Assembly (NCBI GenBank): GCA_021201335.1
Contig: JAJQFD010000042.1
Span: forward strand, 248,001 to 312,000
Direction: 5' to 3'
Length of the DNA: 64,000 nucleotides
Source of the DNA: Bacteroides sp.
Lineage (GTDB): Bacteria; Bacteroidota; Bacteroidia; Bacteroidales; Bacteroidaceae
Positions 17,774-25,208 of the stretch are shown piece after piece. The translations under genes were made by a program, and so were the position numbers. Each line of letters opens with the position of its first letter. Within the stretch, counting starts at the first letter, position 1. Under the pieces are notes generated by a model that did not search any database, had not been told where the DNA came from, and worked only from the letters and a program-made list of their open reading frames with translations.

Positions 17774-18607
17774 ATGATATTAATAGCAGACAGTGGTTCC
17801 ACCAAAACAGACTGGTGTGTGGTTGAACAAGGCCAATTGGTCCGACAGGTTTTCACGAAAGGTATTAACCCTTTCTTCCAGACGAAGGAGGAAATCGGAA
17901 CAGAACTCCGAAAGTCATTGCTCCCTCATTTGGATTGCACTGCTTTCGAGGCGGTGTATTTCTACGGGGCTGGCTGCACGGCAGAAAAAAGCGGCTTACT
18001 GGAACAAGAACTTCGTACGTATCTGCAAGTACATGGTCCCATCGAAGTAAACTCCGACTTGCTGGGAGCTGCCCGTGCGGTTTGTGGGAATCAGCCCGGC
18101 ATTGCCTGTATCCTCGGAACGGGATCGAACTCCTGTTATTACAATGGGGAGAAGATTGCGGCGCAGGTTCCTTCCCTGGGTTTCATCCTGGGAGATGAAG
18201 GCGGCGGAGCGACCCTCGGCAAGCTTCTGGTAAGTGACCTGCTAAAGAACCAGCTAGGGAACAGGTTGAAAGAGAAATTCCTCACTCAGTATAACCTCAC
18301 CTTCCCTGAAATCATCGAAAGTGTTTACCGAAAACCGTTCCCGAATCGTTTTCTGGCTAGCTTCTCTCCTTTCCTTCTGGAAAACTTAGAAGAACCAGAG
18401 ATTTATGCACTGGTACTGAATGCTTTCCAGTCCTTCTTTCAACGGAATGTGATGCAATACGACTGTGTGAACTATTCGGTACATCTTATTGGTTCGATTG
18501 CTTTTCATTATCGGAAAGTATTGTCGGAAGCTGCGAAGACAGCCGGCATTGAGATTAAAAGCGTAATCCAAAGTCCGATGCAGGGATTGATACGATATCA
18601 TGGATAA
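17774..18607 (+). CDS. murK: BadF/BadG-type sugar kinase, likely MurNAc kinase
   Basis: Phosphorylates an amino sugar using ATP; in the MurTKQ pathway MurK makes MurNAc-6-phosphate. The 277 residues show the ASKHA fold: phosphate-1 loop MILIADSGSTKTDWCVV at the N-terminus, CILGTGSNSCYY near 113, and LGDEGGGATLGKLL near 136. The gene starts 12 bases after murT. Sequence alone cannot separate MurNAc from GlcNAc kinase activity; the call rests on position between murT and murQ. Confidence 0.85.
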   Translation: MILIADSGSTKTDWCVVEQGQLVRQVFTKGINPFFQTKEEIGTELRKSLLPHLDCTAFEAVYFYGAGCTAEKSGLLEQELRTYLQVHGPIEVNSDLLGAARAVCGNQPGIACILGTGSNSCYYNGEKIAAQVPSLGFILGDEGGGATLGKLLVSDLLKNQLGNRLKEKFLTQYNLTFPEIIESVYRKPFPNRFLASFSPFLLENLEEPEIYALVLNAFQSFFQRNVMQYDCVNYSVHLIGSIAFHYRKVLSEAAKTAGIEIKSVIQSPMQGLIRYHG

Positions 18608-18862
18608 TACCAGATGATGGATAAAGTAAGATCACAAAGAAGCATGAAGGCTAAAGTGAAGGCTGAAAGCCTGACAGATTTAGCCCAGGGTAAAGTGAAC
18701 ATAGTGAACGCAACCTTAGAGTTAAATGATCGAAAGACAAAGAGTTCTGAAAAAACGGAGTACAATGGCGAGTCTTTTGTATGCTGTGCTTACAGCGTTC
18801 ATATAACATCCGTATTTACATAGCATAAACTAATTTTATTGAAGTACTTAACCCATAAATAT
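18608..18862 (+). other. 255-bp gap between murK and murQ
   Basis: No supported gene. A 69-codon frame at 18614-18823 exists, but its composition (short repeats such as AAGGCTAAAGTGAAGGCTGAAAG) and lack of similarity to anything I know argue against it. No clear TAnnTTTG element or terminator is seen, so murQ could still be co-transcribed. Confidence 0.5.
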
Positions 18863-19675
18863 ATGCCATTTACCAAAATAACCGAACAGCCTTCTTTATA
18901 CAATGACCTGGAAAAGAAATCTGTTCTGGAAATACTGACAGATATCAACAATGAAGACAAAAAGGTAGCCCTGGCGGTAGAGAAAGCCATTCCCCAGATC
19001 GAAAAGCTAGTCTCCGAAATCATTCCCCGCATGAAACAAGGTGGACGCATCTTCTATATGGGTGCAGGAACCAGTGGGCGGCTGGGTGTTCTGGATGCTT
19101 CAGAAATCCCCCCTACTTTCGGCATGCCTCCCACCTGGGTAATTGGCTTGATAGCGGGAGGGGATACAGCCCTTCGCAACCCGGTAGAGAAAGCGGAAGA
19201 CAATACCGAACGGGGATGGGAAGAATTAAAAGCCCATAACATTACCCCCAAAGATACCGTCATAGGTATTGCTGCATCGGGCACTACCCCTTATGTTATT
19301 GGAGCCATGAAAGCTGCCCGGCAAAATGATATACTGACAGGATGTATTACCAGCAATCCCGATTCTCCAATGGCCGCCGAAGCTGACATTCCCATCGAAA
19401 TGATTGTCGGCCCGGAATACGTAACAGGCAGCTCGCGCATGAAATCAGGAACGGGACAGAAGATGATTCTAAATATGATCAGTACTTCTGTTATGATTAA
19501 ACTCGGCAGGGTGAAAGGGAATAAAATGGTGAATATGCAACTGACCAACCAAAAACTAATCGACCGAGGCACCCGCATGATTATGGAAGAACTGAATCTT
19601 GATTATGAGGAGGCCAAAACTTTATTATTAATAAATGGTTCTGTAAAAAAAGCGATACAAGCGTATGGACAATAA
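18863..19675 (+). CDS. murQ: N-acetylmuramic acid 6-phosphate etherase
   Basis: Cleaves the D-lactyl ether of MurNAc-6-P to give GlcNAc-6-P and D-lactate. The start is taken at ATG 18863 (MPFTKITEQPS), not at the upstream TTG at 18839. The SIS domain is clear, with FYMGAGTSGRLGVLDASEIPPTFG near residues 57-80 and IGIAASGTTPYVIGA near 130. The 270 residues are a little shorter than E. coli MurQ (298), as in other Bacteroidota. It overlaps the following GNAT gene by 11 bases. Confidence 0.95.
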   Translation: MPFTKITEQPSLYNDLEKKSVLEILTDINNEDKKVALAVEKAIPQIEKLVSEIIPRMKQGGRIFYMGAGTSGRLGVLDASEIPPTFGMPPTWVIGLIAGGDTALRNPVEKAEDNTERGWEELKAHNITPKDTVIGIAASGTTPYVIGAMKAARQNDILTGCITSNPDSPMAAEADIPIEMIVGPEYVTGSSRMKSGTGQKMILNMISTSVMIKLGRVKGNKMVNMQLTNQKLIDRGTRMIMEELNLDYEEAKTLLLINGSVKKAIQAYGQ

Positions 19676-20129
19676 ATTGACTATTAGAAAACTAGAGAAA
19701 GAAGATCAACCACCCTTCTTTCTACTTTATGATGCTGATCCATCGGAAGAGGCTGTAAGTGATTACCTGTCACGTGGTACCTGCTATGTCGGTTATTTAA
19801 ACGATGAAATAGTCGGTGAGTATGTGATATTGCCTACCCGTCCGTTTACATTAGAGCTCGTAAACGTGGCGGTTGCTGAGGCATTCCGGGAGAAAGGATA
19901 TGGGAAACAGCTGGTTCTGCACGCCATTGAAATGGCCAGACAAGGAAACTATCAGGTAATCGAGGTAGGAACAGGCAATGCAGGTATTGGGCAGATGGCT
20001 CTTTATCAGAAATGTGGGTTTGCGATTACTTCAGTGGATTACGATTTCTTTCGGAAACATTACCCGGAGCCCATGTTTGAAAATGGAATTGAATGTAGGC
20101 ACATGGTAAGGATGACGCTGGATTTGTAG
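19665..20129 (+). CDS. GNAT family N-acetyltransferase
   Basis: A 154-residue acetyl-CoA-dependent transferase. The acetyl-CoA loop is at about 73-85 (VAEAFREKGYGKQLV), and GNAGIGQMALYQKCGF near 110-125 is the usual C-terminal beta-alpha part. Its first 11 bases lie inside murQ, so translation is likely coupled. It could acetylate an amino sugar or peptide product of the pathway, but that is inference from position only. Confidence 0.83.
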   Translation: MDNKLTIRKLEKEDQPPFFLLYDADPSEEAVSDYLSRGTCYVGYLNDEIVGEYVILPTRPFTLELVNVAVAEAFREKGYGKQLVLHAIEMARQGNYQVIEVGTGNAGIGQMALYQKCGFAITSVDYDFFRKHYPEPMFENGIECRHMVRMTLDL

Positions 20130-20136
20130 GATTGTA

Positions 20137-20985
20137 TCAGATATAACTTTCCACGATCCATTCCGCCTCGTGCAAGTAACCGGTTCCAAACAAGTTCAAA
20201 TGATTGAGAACGTGGTAGAGTTTATAAATATTCTCCCGGTATTCCCATCCTTCAGGTAAAGGATACTCCTGCTGATAGGCCTGGTAAAAATCCGGTGAGA
20301 ATCCGCCAAATAGCTTGGTCATAGCTAAGTCCGCTTCCCGATGACCGTAGTATACGGCTGGGTCAATGAGTACCGGTTCGCCGGCTTGATTACATAGGAA
20401 ATTGCCACTCCATAAATCTCCGTGCAGTAAGGAAGGGGGCTCTTCGCTCCCTTGCAGTATTTGTTCAATCTTCTTTTCCAGTTGACTGAATCCATGAGTT
20501 AAGCGATGTGTTGCATAACCATTGGTTTCAGCCAGCTTAAATTGATATAACAGCCTTTTATTAAAGTAGAAAACTGTCCAGTTATTCTTTTCTGTATCAG
20601 AGGGTTTGTTGAGCTGCGGATTGGCACCAATGAAATTATCTTCCCGGAAACCATAAGTAATGGCCTGGTATTGATGCATACGGGCCAGCCTTTTACCGAA
20701 GTCTGCAAAGAAATTCTTTCCAGCAGTTCCCTGGTTTATGTAACGCGTCAGAAGATAATCCTCACCTACTGAAATAACTTCTGCTACATGGATGCATTTC
20801 GCTTTGGCCAATTCACGTAATCCGTTTGCTTCGCATGGATAGGCTAAAGAGGGTGCACCGTATTTCAGAAAATATTGGTTCTCGGTTTCAGTTTGAATCA
20901 TCCTTGTTCCGGATGAACTGTGAAAGGGTGTGATAATCTTCTCCTTTATAATCTCTTCAAGTTTATGGAGCCAATAGTCTTTCAT
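20137..20985 (-). CDS. Fructosamine kinase family protein
   Basis: A 282-residue cytosolic kinase of the fructosamine-3-kinase/aminoglycoside phosphotransferase fold. Visible features are the N-terminal ATP-binding strands around FLKYG, the catalytic LLHGDLWSGNFL near 186-197, and the metal-binding LIDPAVYYGHREADLAMTKL near 206-225. Members phosphorylate ketoamines formed by glycation, mostly ribulosamines or fructosamines, so that they break down. It lies after the FKBP terminator and has no operon partner. Confidence 0.9.
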   Translation of the reverse strand: MKDYWLHKLEEIIKEKIITPFHSSSGTRMIQTETENQYFLKYGAPSLAYPCEANGLRELAKAKCIHVAEVISVGEDYLLTRYINQGTAGKNFFADFGKRLARMHQYQAITYGFREDNFIGANPQLNKPSDTEKNNWTVFYFNKRLLYQFKLAETNGYATHRLTHGFSQLEKKIEQILQGSEEPPSLLHGDLWSGNFLCNQAGEPVLIDPAVYYGHREADLAMTKLFGGFSPDFYQAYQQEYPLPEGWEYRENIYKLYHVLNHLNLFGTGYLHEAEWIVESYI

Positions 20986-20998
20986 AAGCTATTAAATG

Positions 20999-21029
20999 AA
21001 AAAGACCACACAGGAAGTGTAGCCTTTTT
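20999..21029 (-). terminator. Rho-independent terminator after the FKBP gene
   Basis: On the minus strand the RNA forms a 13-bp stem (arms 21029-21017 and 21011-20999, with two G-U pairs) around a 5-base loop, ending in five U residues. On the plus strand the same stem has A-C mismatches, so it acts in the minus direction, 23 bases after the FKBP stop. Confidence 0.8.
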
Positions 21030-21051
21030 GCTGTTCATATCATGGTCTTCT

Positions 21052-21669
21052 TTATTCAAAACCTGAATAATCAGATATTTCGTAAAGATATAAATCAAAG
21101 ACTAAAGCCGAGTAACCCGGAATGGTAGTAGTTCCCGAAGATCCATAAGCACTCTGCCAGGGAATATAGATTTCCCAGCGTTCACCCGGATACATCCATT
21201 GTAATACTTCAACCCAGCCAGCTATTACTCTGTTAACGGAAAATTCCCGGAGAGTATCAAACTCTGTTGGATCAGGACCTGATATATTCCCATCAAAAAC
21301 ATCCAGTTTCTCATACTGGGTAGTATAAAATTTGGGAGAAGGTGTGGCCGCAAAAACGCCTTCATTAATCAGCATTCCCCGATAATAGACTTTTACTTTG
21401 CTGGTTAAAAGAGGTCTGCGTTCATCTGTTTTATATTCTTCATTTCTGATTTTCTTGAAGAATATCTTCTGGCTCTTATTTCGCTGATCCACCACAAAAT
21501 ATAAATCAGGGTCTGTTTTATTATCAACAACCTGTTGCAATGAATCAATAAATGCTTCATTACGTTCGCGCCAGTTGTCATATTTACTTTGTTCTTTCGT
21601 TTCGCTACATCCAACGAAAGCCAGGGATAATACTACTACTGATAATATAAAATAAAATCTTGTACTCAT
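21052..21669 (-). CDS. FKBP-type peptidyl-prolyl isomerase, lipoprotein
   Basis: Catalyses cis/trans isomerisation of prolyl bonds in secreted proteins. The signal MSTRFYFILSVVVLSLAFVGCSE shows a lipobox (FVGC), so it sits in the outer or inner membrane facing the periplasm or surface. The FKBP core runs from about 90 to 200, with KVKVYYRGMLINEGVF, VIAGWVEVLQWMYPGERWEIYIPW and a YGSSGTTTIPGYSALVFDLYL end. The gene starts 11 bases after the glycyl-tRNA synthetase stop. Confidence 0.9.
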   Translation of the reverse strand: MSTRFYFILSVVVLSLAFVGCSETKEQSKYDNWRERNEAFIDSLQQVVDNKTDPDLYFVVDQRNKSQKIFFKKIRNEEYKTDERRPLLTSKVKVYYRGMLINEGVFAATPSPKFYTTQYEKLDVFDGNISGPDPTEFDTLREFSVNRVIAGWVEVLQWMYPGERWEIYIPWQSAYGSSGTTTIPGYSALVFDLYLYEISDYSGFE

Positions 21670-21680
21670 AATTAAGTTTA

Positions 21681-23222
21681 TTACATCAAAGTCTTCAGTA
21701 AACTGGTTATGCTAACTCTCTCGGCAATAATGCTGTTCAAATCAGAGATAGCTACTCGTTCCTGTTGCATCGTATCACGATTACGTAGTGTTACGCGATT
21801 ATCCTTAAGTGTCTGGTGATCCACTGTGACACAATAGGGGGTTCCAATTGCATCCTGACGACGATAACGTTTTCCAATACTGTCTTTCTCATCGTACTGG
21901 CAGTGGAATTGGAATTTAAGTTCGTCTGCCACTTCACGTGCTTTCTCAGGCAAACCGTCTTTTTTCACCAGTGGCAATATAGCCAGTTTAACCGGAGCCA
22001 ATGGAGCAGGCAGTTTCAACACAATGCGTGTTTCTCCATTTTCCAGTTTCTCTTCACAATAAGAAGCTGCAAGAACACTGAGAAACATACGGTCTACACC
22101 GATGCTCGTTTCAATCACATACGGTGTATAGGATTCGTTCAATTCCGGATCAAAGTATTTAATACTCTTTCCGGAATATTTTTCATGCTGACTCAAATCA
22201 AAGTCGGTGCGGGAATGGATTCCTTCTACTTCTTTAAAACCGAAAGGCATGAGGAATTCAATATCTGTTGCTGCGTTGGCATAGTGTGCCAATTTATCAT
22301 GATCGTGGTAACGGTAGTGATCATCGCCAAATCCTAAAGCCTTGTGCCATTTCAAGCGCATTTCTTTCCACTTGGCAAACCATTCGAGTTCGGTGCCAGG
22401 GCGTACAAAGAACTGCATCTCCATCTGCTCAAACTCACGCATCCGGAAGATGAACTGACGGGCTACAATCTCATTGCGGAAAGCCTTACCAATCTGGGCA
22501 ATACCGAAAGGTACTTTCATACGGCCTGTTTTCTGTACATTCAGGTAATTCACAAAAATACCCTGAGCCGTTTCGGGACGAAGATACACTTTCAGTGCTC
22601 CGTCTGCAGTTGATCCCATTTCTGTAGAAAACATCAGATTGAACTGACGTACTTCGGTCCAGTTTTTGGTTCCGGATATGGGACAAGCTATTTCTTCATC
22701 AATGATGATTTGACGAAGTTCATCCAGGTTACTATCATTCAATGCCTTTGCAAAACGTTCGTGCAATGTATCCCGTTTTTCCTGTTGTTCCAACACGCGG
22801 GAATTGGTTGAACGGAATTGTAATTCATCAAAAGCTTCACCGAATCTCTTCGCAGCCTTGGCTACTTCTTTATTGATTTTATCGTCATACTTAGCCAATT
22901 GATCTTCAATCAGGACATCAGCACGATAACGTTTCTTGGAATCTTTATTGTCAATCAACGGATCATTGAAAGCATCCACATGCCCGGAAGTTTTCCAAAT
23001 AGTAGGATGCATAAAAATAGCAGAATCAATCCCCACAATGTTTTCATGCAGCAACACCATACTATCCCACCAATATTTTTTGATGTTGTTTTTTAATTCA
23101 ACTCCCATCTGGCCGTAGTCATACACAGCACCCAGGCCATCATAAATATCGCTGGATGGAAAAACAAACCCGTACTCTTTGCTATGTGATACTAATTTCT
23201 TAAATACGTCTTCTTGTGCCAT
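21681..23222 (-). CDS. glyQS: Glycyl-tRNA synthetase
   Basis: Charges tRNA-Gly. The 513 residues are the single-chain alpha2 type also found in archaea and eukaryotes, not the alpha2beta2 form of E. coli. Class II motifs are visible: YGFVFPSSDIYDGLGAVYDYG at 17-37, YLRPETAQGIFVNY (motif 2 region) near 212, and SIGVDRMFLSVLAASYCEE (motif 3) near 390. A C-terminal anticodon-binding domain follows. It is co-transcribed with the FKBP gene. Confidence 0.97.
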   Translation of the reverse strand: MAQEDVFKKLVSHSKEYGFVFPSSDIYDGLGAVYDYGQMGVELKNNIKKYWWDSMVLLHENIVGIDSAIFMHPTIWKTSGHVDAFNDPLIDNKDSKKRYRADVLIEDQLAKYDDKINKEVAKAAKRFGEAFDELQFRSTNSRVLEQQEKRDTLHERFAKALNDSNLDELRQIIIDEEIACPISGTKNWTEVRQFNLMFSTEMGSTADGALKVYLRPETAQGIFVNYLNVQKTGRMKVPFGIAQIGKAFRNEIVARQFIFRMREFEQMEMQFFVRPGTELEWFAKWKEMRLKWHKALGFGDDHYRYHDHDKLAHYANAATDIEFLMPFGFKEVEGIHSRTDFDLSQHEKYSGKSIKYFDPELNESYTPYVIETSIGVDRMFLSVLAASYCEEKLENGETRIVLKLPAPLAPVKLAILPLVKKDGLPEKAREVADELKFQFHCQYDEKDSIGKRYRRQDAIGTPYCVTVDHQTLKDNRVTLRNRDTMQQERVAISDLNSIIAERVSITSLLKTLM

Positions 23223-23244
23223 TATTATTGCCTTTTTAAAATCG

Positions 23245-23278
23245 CAAAGATAGCTATTTGAGCTTTATCTTTAACAAA
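23245..23278 (-). promoter_or_regulatory. Putative promoter for glyQS-FKBP
   Basis: The minus strand at 23252-23245 reads TATCTTTG (exact -7 match), and TTTG at 23278-23275 lies 22 bases upstream. It gives a leader of about 20 nt before the ATG at 23222. Confidence 0.6.
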
Positions 23279-23305
23279 CTGTATATTGAAAAAATCTGAT
23301 CCGTA

Positions 23306-24934
23306 TTATTCCCAGCGGAAGGTACAATAGCGATTATCGCTTTGCTGCTTACCACTGTTATAATCAGTTATCGCCTGATTCATTGCGGAAAGATTACTGT
23401 TAGTCACATCAGTAAAGCTATATCCAACTCCAGGAAGATTTTCATGCTCCCACATACAACGGTCGATATTACCTACTGTTGCATTTTCTCCAACCAACGC
23501 CCCGTAATTATTAACAGATGTACGGGTCGCAATATGAACATCCTTCGGATTGGAATAACAGGCTATTATATTTTTATAATTATAGCCGGATATTCCTCCG
23601 CCCACAGCCTTTTCATTCCGGTAGGTTGCTACATCCACCTGGTCTTGCCGGCAAGCAACAATTGTACCGTCATTGTAACCTACAATACCTCCAACATGGT
23701 TTGCTCCGGTAGCACTTCCATTTTTTACCAAGCAATTTATGATGTGTCCATAATTACTTCCTGCCAGGATAGCTGTATAGCTACTATTGCTTTCTGCTTT
23801 GGAATCTTCAATATTCAGGTCTCTGACCGTACCATCAACTCCAATTGATCCAAATAAACCGATATAAGCATTCTCACCTTTTACATAAAAATTTCTGATC
23901 GTCCGGTTTCCCCCTTTGAATGTTCCTGTGAACGGTTGAGAGAAAGTACCAATCGGATCAATATACTCACCACCCAAATCCAGGTTCGTGGTCAGTTCAA
24001 CAACCTTACCTGTATAATCAGCGAAGGAAGATACACTCTGGGCAAAAGCTGCCAGGTCTTCTGTTGTCTGGATCTTATCAACCAAAGGATAACCGTATAA
24101 AACCCCTTCGGCAGAATCCCACACGTTTTTGGTAATAGCGGTTACTGTTGACAAGTCTGTATTATCATAGTAAGCGGTTATCAACAAAGTCTGATTCGCT
24201 TTGGGAGCTGCAGAGCCAGCCAGGGATGTATAAGTAGAAGCAGGTAATCCACTGAGTGTAAAGATGGGTTCTCCTGACACTGGTATCAGGTCCACAGGGA
24301 TTACAGCCGAATAAACGGCTCGGTTGCTTTGGGATTTATCATATAACGGAAGTACATTATCCCCCGCTGAAGTATGGATAACAACTGACCCTTTGTTCAT
24401 CACCGATTCAAATTCCGCAGATTCCGGCCAGTTACTGCTCTTGACAATTTTAACAATAACCTGTATATGCTGGTTTACCAAACTGTCGGCATAAATATTA
24501 GCGGTGCTTGCCTGAATATAAGCATCCCCTTTCAGGTGATGAGCAGCATGAAAATTACTTTTCGTACTCTGATCTGTCGTGAGAGTTTTATTACCAAATT
24601 CAGCCATGAAAGATTGCGGTTCTTTCTGATCCGGATAAACATCTAAATAATATAGTTCTTTTGATATCGCATCCCAGGCTCCGTCTTCATCAACCTCTGC
24701 TGTGAAAGAACCGGGAACACCGGTTTGCGTAGTATATTGAAAATCCACCACATCACCTTCCAGAAAAAAACCTGAATCGGTGATAACAGCTACATTATTA
24801 TTAACGGCTGTTACTACCTTCAATGTCCTGACCTTTATCTTGCTTGTGCTAATAGTCACTTTGTCGTCATCATCTTTACACGCTGCCAGAAGCACGACAA
24901 CTACTAAAAACAGAGATTTTAAAACGTTTTTCAT
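23306..24934 (-). CDS. Fimbrillin-like lipoprotein with GLUG repeats
   Basis: A 542-residue surface lipoprotein. The signal ends in LLAACKDDDDK; the acidic run after Cys is the type linked to export to the cell surface in Bacteroides. The N-terminal half (about 25-270) resembles the fimbrillin/Mfa-like fold, with strand-rich text and a DVYPDQKEPQSF block. The C-terminal half has GLUG-type units, for example NAYIGLFGSI and NHVGGIVGYNDG, which are common in adhesins. There is no neighbouring fimbrial gene, so it may be a stand-alone adhesin. The fold assignment is moderate. Confidence 0.75.
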   Translation of the reverse strand: MKNVLKSLFLVVVVLLAACKDDDDKVTISTSKIKVRTLKVVTAVNNNVAVITDSGFFLEGDVVDFQYTTQTGVPGSFTAEVDEDGAWDAISKELYYLDVYPDQKEPQSFMAEFGNKTLTTDQSTKSNFHAAHHLKGDAYIQASTANIYADSLVNQHIQVIVKIVKSSNWPESAEFESVMNKGSVVIHTSAGDNVLPLYDKSQSNRAVYSAVIPVDLIPVSGEPIFTLSGLPASTYTSLAGSAAPKANQTLLITAYYDNTDLSTVTAITKNVWDSAEGVLYGYPLVDKIQTTEDLAAFAQSVSSFADYTGKVVELTTNLDLGGEYIDPIGTFSQPFTGTFKGGNRTIRNFYVKGENAYIGLFGSIGVDGTVRDLNIEDSKAESNSSYTAILAGSNYGHIINCLVKNGSATGANHVGGIVGYNDGTIVACRQDQVDVATYRNEKAVGGGISGYNYKNIIACYSNPKDVHIATRTSVNNYGALVGENATVGNIDRCMWEHENLPGVGYSFTDVTNSNLSAMNQAITDYNSGKQQSDNRYCTFRWE

Positions 24935-25130
24935 TGTTTGAATTTTATAATAACGGTTTAGTTACTTTCAAAGCCTTCACTATTTACTCACCTGACATAA
25001 AACTATCCGGATAATGCATGATTCACAATGTATTTAAGATGCATTTAGCCTTACCGGACAATTCCTAAAGAGGTTCTAAATAATCCGCAAAGTAAATGCT
25101 TTTTTTCATTTTAATTCGTATTTTTGCGTG

Positions 25131-25138
25131 CACATCTT
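25131..25138 (+). promoter_or_regulatory. Putative -7 element for parC
   Basis: TATTTTTG matches the consensus and lies 70 bases upstream of the ATG at 25209, leaving a leader of about 65 nt. Confidence 0.45.
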
Positions 25139-25208
25139 GCTATAATAGGTATAAAAAAGATGATTTGTTGTTAAAATAACATAGAAAAGAAGAAGTTTCC
25201 ATTACTAT

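Noticed and set aside
18614..18823. 69-codon frame between murK and murQ
   Set aside because: Composed of short internal repeats, no recognisable family and no start context; treated as non-coding.
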